Shown here piece after piece: positions 11,369 to 21,357 of a DNA stretch of 64,000 bases (position 1 is the first letter of the stretch; each line of letters starts with the position of its first letter). The position numbers were made by a program, and so were the translations under genes. The stretch covers positions 7,596,613-7,660,612 of the forward strand of contig RPFO01000041.1 of NCBI GenBank assembly GCA_009746045.1. Reading direction: 5' to 3'. Origin of the DNA: Mesostigma viride (Eukaryota; Streptophyta; Mesostigmatophyceae; Mesostigmatales; Mesostigmataceae). The notes below the pieces were generated by a model. It made no database searches. It was not told the origin of the DNA and worked only from the letters and a program-made list of their open reading frames with translations.

Positions 11369-12004
11369 ATGGCCGCTGCCACTTTTAACAGCCTGCCAGC
11401 TGAGATTGTGCACGAAATCGTGGAGTTGGCATGGCCCCACGGGTGTGGTGTCAGCAAGCTGCAAGTGCCGTGGGACGCTGTCAAAGCTAAGACAGAGCAG
11501 CGAATGATGCAGCTGTTGGATGCTATTGCCACTGAGCTTGAGGGGCGCTTCCTCTCTAAGCGCAGGCAGCCAGGGCCGTTTTGCCACTATACAGGATGGG
11601 CCCTGCGCAACTTTGCCATCGCCATCGCCAAGGCGGTGTGCAGTCCCTTTCCACTTTTGAGAAGAGGATGGACGCCTGCAAGTATGGCGATAGGCGTATG
11701 GAGGTGGCAACTCTGGCCATCGACCTAGAGGTTAAGCTGTCTGAACGCGTTTGCGCGATTCCCCGCCTGTGGGATGTGATGAAGGAGTATGTTGAATCCA
11801 TTCCTCAGGTGGATAAGGATAAGACCGCAGAGGAGCATTGCCGTGTGCTCGTGGACCTCGTGAAGGCCGAGTACGACGCCTATCTGCCTGTCAACTTTTC
11901 CCCCGCTGCCTGCGAGAGGGAACTGTCAGAGGGTCATGAATGCCACCTGCGACAAGATGTACGACAAGTTCTGTCGCCGCCTGGCCCTGGAGGGGGTTCA
12001 CTAA
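11369..12004 (+). pseudogene. F-box-like protein, frameshifted
   Basis: The frame from the ATG at 11,369 opens with NSLPAEIVHEIVELAW, which fits the start of an F-box (LPxEIxxxI), a motif that links substrates to SCF ubiquitin ligases. After about 90 residues the coding signal moves to another frame near 11,630-11,650, continuing with STFEKRMDACKYG and DLVKAEYDAYLP. It moves again near 11,925 to end with MNATCDKMYDKFCRRL and a stop at 12,002-12,004. Two single-base shifts explain the whole, so this is either a recent pseudogene or a gene with two sequence errors. Reconstructed length is about 210 residues, short for an F-box protein with a substrate domain. It diverges from the Cys-rich gene across a 470-bp palindrome-rich spacer. 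Confidence 0.5.
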
Positions 12005-12736
12005 CTAAGTGCCCCTTTGGAATAGACAAAGTCCCCTATGGGCATCAAGCCTTATTATGATTTTAATGGAAATCCATGACTTTGTCTCTATCTCATGGCG
12101 TCTCATAGTACAATTGCACTAGGAATCGTAGTACAGATAGTATAATAAGAGTAGAAATGCACTAGACGACACTACAGATAGTACAGATTACTACAAATAC
12201 GCAACTGCTTGTGTATTGTAGGATTTCCCACTATCAGATAGAATCCGTCCAAGTGTCGCGCCATACTGCCACGTGGCAGCCTGGACGGTCTGACATGACA
12301 GTCCGTACAAGACTGTACCCGCCAGCTGCCGGATCGGACGGCCTGCCATGTCAGCACCATGCCACGTCAGATCTGACAGCGTGCCACGTCAGTCCGCGCC
12401 GCGCCGGTTCCGCCGCGCGTCGGTTACGAAGATCTGCCACGACAGTCGGCACACTGTCCCATCTGACACCTGTCAGATCTGTCCGTCTGTCACGACAGTC
12501 CCCTCGTTGGGCGTTCCACAACCGGGGATCGCGTAACTGTCGACGCGGCGCGATCGTTTCCTTCTAGCGACCGTCCCACGGCATATTCGTGGGAATATTC
12601 CCGGAATATGCCGGGAATATGCCGTTCGTCCTCCTCCCCACGAGGCCAAAAGCCCAAACACGACCAAAAATGCAGCCAAACCCTCACGAACCACTCAGAA
12701 CAGCAGCAGGATACCACTATCAGCAGCTAGCCAGCT

Positions 12737-14290
12737 ATGGCGACGACACAAGAACATGAGGCCCAGGAACCTGAGCGTACGTATTTCCCCATGCATGTCT
12801 GTTTTTGTGTTTCCTTGGTTTGTTTTTTGGGCATTTTCAGCAGCTGACAGGAACGCCATTGGCATTTTCTATTCATTCTTCGCAGGCTGGAACCCCTCTG
12901 ACGACCTTTTCGACCACAACGACTACGACCACCTGGACGACGCACGCACGGAAGTCAATTCGCACGCTGCGATCGACGACCTGGTGGCTCAGTCTCGCCC
13001 TGCGGCTGCTCCCAGTACGTGGTCTGCTGTTTTATGCATCCCTTTTCGATTGCCTGCTGGATTTTGCAGTTGATGGCCACTATCTGTTGGATGTTGCAGG
13101 TGATGGCCACTATCTGATAGATTTTGCAGCTGTCTGTGTGTTTTCCTTTGCATGCAGGCCTGCTGCGTGGTGGTCCCAGCTCCCGCTCTCGTTCTGGAGG
13201 CACTGGGCCCAGCGGTGGGGACTTAGCCGCATTGCAGCGCCAGCTGAGGGAGACGCAGGAGGAGTTGGAGCGCGAGAAGAACCGCAGCAGGCGTCGTTCT
13301 TTCTCCCCTGATCCCACTCGCGAAGAGCTCAAGAAGATGCGCTTGGCTCTCGAGGAGGCGAACCACAAGATCACGTGGTTCGAGAAGAGGCTGGCGTGCT
13401 GCGAGATCTGCACCGAGCCCTTCGGCACGGAGGGGAAGTACCCCATCATCTACCTCGTGGAGGGCGTCCACACCTGCGTCCCTCAGCACTGCAACAAGTG
13501 CGCTGATATGCTCGAGGCCCACGCTCTGGAGTATAATTCTACCAGGCCCAACGCCCGTGTGATTGGCAAGCGCTGCCCAGAATGCAAGGAGCTCCTGATG
13601 CGCACTGGCAGCCAGTACAAGCGCAATGTGGGTGTCGACAGACTCACATTCACCCTTGTGAATGTGCGTCTGTGCGCTCGCGGGTGCGGCGGCGAGGTCG
13701 TGCTCGGCGAGGAGGCGATTCACGACAACACCTGCGCCAAGCTTGTCAGGCCCTGCCCCAACAAGCTTTCTCTCCCTGGTGATAACGGCACCGTGACCAT
13801 CCTGGGCTGCACCTACCAGGCCACCAGCCGCGAGGACTTGGATCGCCACCTGCGCGTGGTGGACAACGTGTCAGAGTGTGGTTTCCGTGGTCTGCCGGCC
13901 GCCATCGCCGCCGCCGCCGCCGCTGCTGCTCCTCCTGCTGCTCCTGCTGCTGCTCCTGCTGCTGCTCCTGCTGCTGCTCCTGCTGCTCGCGCTGCTTTCG
14001 CTGTTCGCGCTGTGGGGGGGAATGAGAATTACCCCGCGGGAGTCAACGGTTTCCTGTCCGCCCTGCAGTACATCAGGGATCACCCCCAGTTGGAGAGCTC
14101 CGGGTCTGCGGGCAATGCACTGGCTGTGGCCTTCTTTGAGGCACTCGGCGGTGGCGTCGGGTGGGACGCGCTGGCCATGAGGCGGTTGGTGGATCGCTTC
14201 CGCGACGGGGCGAGGCGCATTATTGAGAGGGACGCACACTTGGTTGCTGATGTTCAGCACCGGGAGGTGATTGTGGTTGAGGATGAGTAG
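12737..14290 (+). CDS. Coiled-coil RING-finger protein, three exons (putative E3 ubiquitin ligase)
   Basis: Exons are 12,737-12,776, 12,886-13,014 and 13,158-14,290. Both introns (109 and 143 bp) start with GTACGT and end with GCAG, and the phases join cleanly to give 433 residues. The N-terminus is acidic (NPSDDLFDHNDYDHLDD). Residues 78-132 are a charged coiled coil interrupted by an Arg/Ser-rich patch. From residue 138 there is a RING-like finger: C138-x2-C141, then C163, H167, C168, C171, then C196-x2-C199. The H/C spacing in the middle is unusual. A second Cys/His cluster (CARGCGG to GCTYQATSREDLDRHL) resembles the TRAF/SIAH zinc region. An alanine/proline tract follows, then a C-terminal helical region ending EVIVVEDE. 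RING proteins of this layout usually transfer ubiquitin. The substrate is unknown. The ATG is the first in frame before the acidic exon. Confidence 0.75.
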
Positions 14291-15065
14291 GGGGTCTAGA
14301 AAGGGGAAGGGGCTATTCCTCCCTGTAGTGAGTGTGCCCTTGGATGCACGGGTGGTTTTACCGGATTAGGATACATTTTTTTGTCTAGGATACATTTGAT
14401 GCACTGTGCAGTTTTCAGATGTGTTTGTGGGGGTTGATTGCGCCTAGCATGCATTTTATTGAAGCAATGAGTTTCCCAAGATATACATTATATAAACTAA
14501 GACAATTGACCCATTAACGCAATGAGACAACATATGCCAATTGAAGGCTGCCCGCAACTTTATTCCAAGCTCATTATTATATGATTCCAAGACCATAACT
14601 CTTCCAAGACCGTACATCTTCAAGATATAGCACTACAGACACCCACGCGGCTTCCGCGGTCATCACGCTCCTCCTCCAAGACAACTCAACCTTACAGGAC
14701 GTTGGGCCATCATACGTCCGGAATAATTGTGTCACTTATTACATAACCAAACTTTTTGAGGGATCGCCATGGTTGCATGGTTTCAACACATGCGCCCTGC
14801 ACTCATGTGCATCAAAGGTGTTGCGTAGTGCCAACTCAGTGTCAAAGAAATGATTCAATAATATTTCCCGTATGGCCATGAAGGCCCACATGAGTTAAAC
14901 ATGGCCGAGAGTGATTGCATCATCCTTCTTGGCGACATCGGTCTTGACGACGTCGATGGGGAAGACGGCAGCACCTGCATGTGAACAAAAGAATCCATGA
15001 ACTGTGGCATCCAAAGGCAACAACATATTAGCATCCCATTGAACACGAAGCCACGCTGACCCGGC
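14291..15065. other. Intergenic region
   Basis: No gene. It holds the 3' flank of the RING gene, including a 19-bp block near 14,357 that recurs inverted near 24,175, and AT-rich sequence leading into the minisatellite. Confidence 0.4.
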
Positions 15066-16690
15066 CATCCAGCCGCCCACGCAGCCACAGAGCCAGCCAG
15101 CCACGCAGTGACGCACCCACCCAGCCACACATCCACGCATCCACGCACCCGGCACCCCCCCCCCCCCAGCCAGCCACGCAGCCACGCAGCCACGCAGCCA
15201 CGCAGCAGCGCAGCCACGCAGCCACACAGCCACGCACCCTCCTTTCCACCCACGCAGCCACGCAGCCACGCAGCCACGCAGCCACGCAGCCACGCAGCCA
15301 CGCAGCCACGCAGCCACGCAGCCACGCAGCCACGCAGCCACGCAGCAGCGCAGCTACGCAGCCACACAGCCACGCACCCTCCTTTCCAGCCAAGCAGCCA
15401 CGCAGCCACGCAGCCACGCAGCCACGCAGCAGCGCAGCCACGCAGCCACACAGCCACGCACCCTCCTTTCCAGCCACGCAGCCACGCAGCCACGCAGCCA
15501 CGCAGCCACGCAGCCACGCAGCCACGCAGCCACGCAGCCACGCAGCCACGCAGCCACGCAGCCACGCAGCCACGCAGCCACGCAGCCACGCAGCCACGCA
15601 GCAGCGCAGCTACGCAGCCACACAGCCACGCACCCTCCTTTCCAGCCAAGCAGCCACGCAGCCACGCAGCCACGCAGCCACGCAGCAGCGCAGCCACGCA
15701 GCCACACAGCCACGCACCCTCCTTTCCAGCCACGCAGCCACGCAGCCACGCAGCAGCGCAGCCACGCAGCCACACAGCCACGCACCCTCCTTTCCAGCCA
15801 AGCAGCCACGCAGCCACGCAGCCACGCAGCCACGCAGCCACGCAGCAGCGCAGCCACGCAGCCACGCAGCCACACAGCCACGCAGCCACGCAGCCACGCA
15901 GCAGCGCAGCAGCGCAGCCACGCAGCCACACAGCCACGCACCCTCCTTTCCAGCCACGCAGCCACGCAGCCACGCAGCCACGCAGCAGCGCAGCCACGCA
16001 GCCACACAGCCACGCACCCTCCTTTCCAGCCACGCAGCCACGCAGCCACGCAGCAGCGCAGCCACGCAGCCACACAGCCACGCACCCTCCTTTCCAGCCA
16101 AGCAGCCACGCAGCCACGCAGCCACGCAGCAGCGCAGCCACGCAGCCACACAGCCACGCAGCCACGCAGCCACGCAGCAGCGCAGCCACGCAGCCACGCA
16201 GCAGCGCAGCCACGCAGCCACACAGCCACGCACCCTCCTTTCCAGCCACGCAGCTACGCAGCCACGCAGCCACGCAGCCACGCAGCCACGCAGCCACGCA
16301 GCAGCGCAGCCACGCAGCCACACAGCCACGCACCCTCCTTTCCAGCCAAGCAGCCACGCAGCCACGCAGCCACGCAGCAGCGCAGCCACGCAGCCACACA
16401 GCCACGCACCCTCCTTTCCAGCCACGCAGCCACGCAGCCACGCAGCCACGCAGCCACACAGCCACGCAGCCACGCAGCCACGCAGCCACGCAGCCACGCA
16501 GCAGCGCAGCCACGCAGCCATGCACGCAGCAGCGCAGCCACGCAGCCACACAGCCACGCACCCTCCTTTCCAGCCAAGCAGCCACGCAGCCACGCAGCAG
16601 CGCAGCCACGCAGCCACGCAGCCACGCAGCAGCGCAGCCACGCAGCCACACAGCCACGCACCCTCCTTTCCAGCCAAGCAGCCACGCAGT
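15066..16690. repeat. Octamer minisatellite CAGCCACG with higher-order structure
   Basis: About 1.6 kb of the 8-bp unit CAGCCACG and variants CAGCAGCG and CAGCCACA. A spacer block CACCCTCCTTTCC occurs about 14 times and divides the array into higher-order units of mixed length. Because 8 is not a multiple of 3, one 24-bp super-period is read in every frame and long open frames appear on both strands (repeating AWLRGCVA or SHAATQPR). A C-homopolymer lies at 16,708-16,736. No evidence for a real gene. Confidence 0.95.
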
Positions 16691-16761
16691 CACACAGTCA
16701 AACCCCCCTACACCCCCCCCCCCCCCCCCCCCCCCCACCCACTCAACACTACACGAATGAC

Positions 16762-16897
16762 TCACAAAGAACTGCTGCACCACCGATGATCCCTGCGGGA
16801 ACTGCTCTGCTGCCGACGGTCCCTGCGAAAACTGCTGCAGTGCCGACAATGCCTGTGGAAACTGCGACATTGCCGACGCTGCCTGCGGGAACTGAAG

Positions 16898-16972
<75 letters not shown>

Positions 16973-17009
16973 AGTTGTTGCTGCAGTTGCTGCTGCAGTT
17001 GCTGCTGCA

Positions 17010-17048
<39 letters not shown>

Positions 17049-17396
17049 GCTGGACCACTTGTTTCTGCACCTCTTGACGCAGCTGCAAACCAAGCTCTTC
17101 AACCTTCTTGCTTTGGTTCTCCATAGCTCGTTGCATCTCTCTCATCGTCTGTTCCACGCCCACCAGTACGGGGGTCGGCGGCGGCAGCGGCTGGGTACGC
17201 TCTGGCTGGGTGCGCTCTGGCTGCCGTGCAGGACCTTGCCACATCGGCCGGCGCATTGGTGGTTTGCACCGGCCAAAAAATCTACTTTCATGGCACCAGA
17301 TTTCTTTCCTAGCACCCATTTTCTACAATCGTCCCCGGCATAACACAAATCAATCAATTCGTCCATGTCATCGCTTCGGCTATCAGCATCGGGCAT
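16762..17396 (-). pseudogene. Polyglutamine coiled-coil protein, frame broken near the N-terminus
   Basis: On the minus strand an N-terminal frame starts at 17,396 (MPDADSRSDDMDELIDLC). A second frame from about 17,319 carries the rest: a Pro-rich segment, a helical stretch (QTMREMQRAMENQSKKVEEL) and a long glutamine tract encoded by almost pure CAG (16,903-17,045), interrupted by three LQQQ units. It ends in an Arg/Ser/Cys-rich tail. The two frames overlap around 17,150-17,320, so one indel or an unrecognised splice would join them. The Gln tract lies in a predicted coiled coil, as is common in transcription cofactors. No domain was recognised. Coding status is uncertain given the neighbouring satellites. 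Confidence 0.4.
16903..17045. repeat. CAG/CTG trinucleotide repeat
   Basis: About 140 bp of CTG (plus strand), interrupted by four CAGTTG units. It encodes the polyglutamine tract on the minus strand. Confidence 0.95.
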
Positions 17397-17559
17397 AGTT
17401 CCCGTGGCTAGTGCCCATCATTCTTTCCACCTTGAGCGGGGCGAAGTCACGAATTCAAGCGCGAAGTGCATTTGAATCAAGCGGGAACTGGGTGACACTG
17501 CTTGAAGACGTGCAGCTCCAAGGCATGCAAATGATGCAATGTATGAAAGATACGATACG

Positions 17560-18870
17560 CAAAGTTCAGGTGTTCAGGTGAAGCCGTGAAGACGTGGTGA
17601 AGACAGGTGAAGACGCGGTGAAGACGTGAAGCCGTGAAGCCGTGAAGACGTGGTGAAGACAGGTGAAGACGCGGTGAAGACGTGAAGACGTGAAGACGTG
17701 AAGACGTGAAGACGTGAAGACACGATACGGCAAGTTCAGGTGAAGTTCAGGTGTTCAGGTGAAGCCGTGAAGACGTGAAGCCGAAGCCGTGAAGACGTGG
17801 TGAAGACAGGTGAAGACGCGGTGAAGACGTGAAGACGTGAAGACGTGAAGACGTGAAGACGTGAAGACACGATACGGCAAGTTCAGGTGAAGTTCAGGTG
17901 TTCAGGTGAAGCCGTGAAGACGTGAAGCCGTGAAGCCGTGAAGACGTGGTGAAGACAGGTGAAGACGCGGTGAAGACGTGAAGACGTGAAGACGTGAAGA
18001 CGTGAAGACGTGAAGACACGATACGGCAAGTTCAGGTGAAGTTCAGGTGTTCAGGTGAAGCCGTGAAGACGTGAAGACGTGAAGCCGTGAAGACGTGGTG
18101 AAGACAGGTGAAGACGCGGTGAAGACGTGAAGACGTGAAGACGTGAAGACGTGAAGACGTGAAGACGTGAAGACACGATACGGCAAGTTCAGGTGAAGTT
18201 CAGGTGTTCAGGTGAAGCCGTGAAGACGTGAAGCCGTGAAGCCGTGAAGACGTGGTGAAGACAGGTGAAGACGCGGTGAAGACGTGAAGACGTGAAGACG
18301 TGAAGACGTGAAGACGTGAAGACACGATACGGCAAGTTCAGGTGAAGTTCAGGTGTTCAGGTGAAGCCGTGAAGACGTGAAGACGTGAAGCCGTGAAGAC
18401 GTGGTGAAGACAGGTGAAGACGCGGTGAAGACGTGAAGACGTGAAGACGTGAAGACGTGAAGACGTGAAGACACGATACGGCAAGTTCAGGTGAAGTTCA
18501 GGTGTTCAGGTGAAGCCGTGAAGACGTGAAGCCGTGAAGCCGTGAAGACGTGGTGAAGACAGGTGAAGACGCGGTGAAGACGTGAAGACGTGAAGACGTG
18601 AAGACGTGAAGACGTGAAGACACGATACGGCAAGTTCAGGTGAAGTTCAGGTGTTCAGGTGAAGCCGTGAAGACGTGAAGACGCGAAGACGTGAAGACGT
18701 GGTGAAGACAGGTGAAGACGCGGTGAAGACGTGAAGACGTGAAGACGTGCATGCAAGGTATCAAAGATACGATACGCCGCAAGTTCAGGTGAAGTCGTGA
18801 AGACGTGAAGACGTGAAGACGTGAAGACGTGAAGACGTGAAGACGTGAAGACGTGAAGACCAGGACTGAC
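17560..18870. repeat. Octamer minisatellite GTGAAGAC in about 149-bp higher-order repeats
   Basis: The basic unit is GTGAAGAC with GTGAAGCC variants. Blocks are separated by CACGATACGGCAAG followed by TTCAGGTGAAGTTCAGGTG. The marker starts at 17,721, 17,869, 18,017, 18,174, 18,323, 18,472 and 18,621, giving spacings of 148, 148, 157, 149, 149 and 149 bp. Outer copies are diverged. This regular spacing points to recent amplification of the whole block. Confidence 0.95.
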
Positions 18871-18959
18871 ACGTGAAGACTGGGACGTGAAGGCAAGTTG
18901 CAGCACTCGGCCGCTGCAGTCGCACGCAGGTAGAAACGAGTATTGCTGCTTGAATCTGT

Positions 18960-19260
18960 CAAGACCCCATCGAATGTAAAACAGGTTTTTCGTAAAGAAA
19001 TCCGATTTGTGGGCGGGCTTTACATATTGCTTCTGTCCAAGCACTACCGGATGTAAAACAGTATACTTCTTGAAGAAATAAGTTGGGGCTTTGTTGGGCG
19101 TCACATTTGACCGGTGGGCGGAGTTTCCTGCTTCTGTGAAGGCGCCATCGAATGTAGATCAGTAGATTTTCTAAAGAAATCTGAGTTGTGGGCGGGGCCT
19201 TTATTGCTTGTGTCCATCCACCACCGGATGTAGAACAGTAGACTTATTGAAGGTGAATCA
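18960..19260. repeat. Tandem duplication of a roughly 180-bp unit
   Basis: Two units start with ATCGAATGTA (18,969 and 19,150) and share AAAGAAATC, GTGGGCGGG, GTCCA and CCGGATGTA. The sequence is diverged between units. No gene is seen. Confidence 0.6.
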
Positions 19261-19393
19261 CGATACAACAGCTGTAGTTGACAACATCATGACCGGCACA
19301 TCTTTCCCCCACCGCTGCTCAACCCGGTCCCCCCCAAACTCCTCCACACTTGCCCACCTTTCCACCCTCCTCCACGGCCCGTTGTGTTTGCAG

Positions 19394-20169
19394 GCGTCGG
19401 CACAAAGGGAGGAGGCCGTGCGAGCCGGGAAACTCACGGTATGGTTTGATTTCTAGTTTTGTATTAGGACCCTAGGGTAGCTATGTTATATAGGCATGTC
19501 TGACAGCATAGCTCACCATTTCATTACCATGGGATGCTGAGCATACCATTTCCAGAGAGGTAAGTCAGTCACTCTTCGCAGTTGACAAGTCAGAGAAAGC
19601 AATCAAGTGCAGCGTTCACAACTCTTGCCGCTCGTAACCTTTTGTCTGCCCTGTTTGGCAGCTCCCTGTCTTTGCTTTCTCTCGTATTTCTTTCTTTTGT
19701 CTCTTTTCTACATCTTTCTTTGCTAATTCTTGAATATATGATGCTATTGTAGCATCCTTCTAGCGCGGATCGCTCTTAATATCCTTCTCGCGCACGTTTC
19801 CTCGCTTTTTCTCATGTAAGAGCGTCTTCCCTGCCCATGCAGCGTGTACCTGGTGTGTGTGGCTCTGCCTTGCCAATCACAACTGACCGACATGCTGGTC
19901 AGGCACTGCAGGTCGTTGCCCTTGCGTGTGTGAACCTGCTGTTTTGGCTGTTCCCATGGCCGCTGCGTGTGTCCGTGAATGATACCATGGGAGGGAGACT
20001 TCTCCCATGGGTCCCCTTCGCTGACACTCGTGATGTAGGTTCGCGTCGACTTGTTTCTCTCACTGTGCCCATATTGGCCTCGCACGGCTTTGTCTCTCAT
20101 TCCTTGTTTGCATGCGGCGGCGTGTAGACCATCATCTTCATCCGAGACCGCAACAGCAAGGGCCAGGAG
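19394..20169 (+). CDS. Two internal exons resembling CFAP299 (cilia/flagella protein), fragment
   Basis: Exon 19,394-19,438 (15 codons) is preceded by TTTGCAG and followed by GTATGG. Exon 20,128-20,169 (14 codons) is preceded by GTGTAG and followed by GTGAGT. They join in phase 0 to read REEAVRAGKLTTIIFIRDRN followed by SKGQE. From memory, cilia- and flagella-associated protein 299 carries a very similar conserved stretch (a GKL-T-IIFIRDRN-GQEVSGYID pattern), which is the basis of the call. Earlier and later exons were not found: upstream is repeat DNA, downstream is a 1-kb GC-rich array. It may be an intact gene with long introns or a fragment. If correct, the host has motile cilia. Confidence 0.45.
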
Positions 20170-20344
20170 GTGAGTAATTGCTGAGGGCATGGCTCCTATC
20201 CCTTGATGAGTCTAGCGCCATGTACCACCCTCTATGCCTGCATATAGGTGACGCATTGAAAATGCAAGCATCTTACTAGAAGTAGCACGGGCCTCCGAGG
20301 TGAGATTTGCGCAGGCCTCATGATCCCAATGGACCTGCGAAGCG

Positions 20345-21335
20345 CATGGCGCGCATGGGCGGCCGGCCGGCGCAGCTGGCATGCGGCGGGGCGGGGCTGT
20401 CGACGGGCGGCGGGGCAGGGCCGTCGGCGCGCGGGGGGCCAGCGGCGCTGCCGGTGCGCGCGGGCGGCGGGCCGGCGCACCTGGCATGCGGCGGGGCAGG
20501 GCTGTCGACGGGCGGCGGGGCGGGGCAGTCGACGGGCGGCGGGGCAGGGCCAGCGGCGCTGCCGGCGCGCGTGGGCAGCGGGCCGGCGCAGCTGGCATGC
20601 GGCGGGGCGGGGCTGTCGACGGGCGTCGGGGCAGGGCTGTCGACGGGCGGCGGGGCAGGGCCGTCGGCGCGCGGGGGGCCAGCGGCGCTGCCGGCGCGCG
20701 CGGGCGGCGGGCCGGCGCACCTGGCATGCGGTGGGTCGGGGCTGTCGACGGGCGGCGGGGCGGGGCAGTCGACGGGCGGCGGGGCAGGGCCGTCAGCGCG
20801 CGGGGGGCCAGCGGCGCTGCCGGCGCGCGTGGGCGGCGGGCCGGCGCAGCTGGCATGCGGCGGGGCGGGGCAGTCGACAGGCGGCGGGGCGGGGCAGCCG
20901 GTGCGCGGCGGGGCGGCGCCGTCGGCGGGCGGCGAGGTGGCGCAGCCAGCGCGCAGCGAGGTGGCAGCGGCGGCGCAGCCTGCATGCGGCGGGGCAGGGC
21001 TGTCGACGGGCGGCGGGGCGGGGCAGTCGACGGGCGGCGGGGCAGGGCCGTCGGCGCGCGGGGGCCAGCGGCGCTGCCGGCGCGCATGGGCGGCGGGCCG
21101 GCGCAGCTGGCATGCGGCGGGGCGGGGCTGTCAACGGGCGGCGGGGCAGGGCCGTCGGCGCGCGGGGGGCCAACGGCGCTGCCGGCGCGCGTGGGCGGCG
21201 GGCCGGCGCAGCTGGCATGCGGCGGGGCGGGGCAGCCTGTCGACGGGCTACGGGGCGGGGCAGCCGGCGCGCGGCGGGCCGGCGGCGCAGCCGGCGGGCG
21301 GCGGAGCGGCGGAGCGGCGGAGCGGCACAGCCGGT
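20345..21335. repeat. Very GC-rich tandem array
   Basis: About 1 kb made of GGCGGGCCGGCGCAGCTGG, TGCGGCGGGGC, CTGTCGACGGGCGG and CGTCGGCGCGCGGGG blocks, in units of roughly 110-240 bp. All six frames stay open because stop codons are almost absent at this GC content. It ends just before the unknown gene at 21,358. Confidence 0.9.
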
Positions 21336-21357
21336 GCCTGAAAAACGCGGTCGCTCA

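Noticed and set aside
10898-11710. N-terminal extension of the Cys-rich protein to 666 residues
   Set aside because: The extra 271 codons cross palindromic repeats and the antisense of the F-box-like gene, with no protein-like pattern. The ATG at 10,897 is preferred.
14855-16870. Open frames of 671 and 550 codons on opposite strands
   Set aside because: They are translations of the 8-bp minisatellite (AWLRGCVA / SHAATQPR). Every frame is open because of the repeat, not because of a gene.
17721-18770. CRISPR-like regular spacing
   Set aside because: The spacers are themselves repeats of one octamer, the setting is eukaryotic and there are no cas genes.
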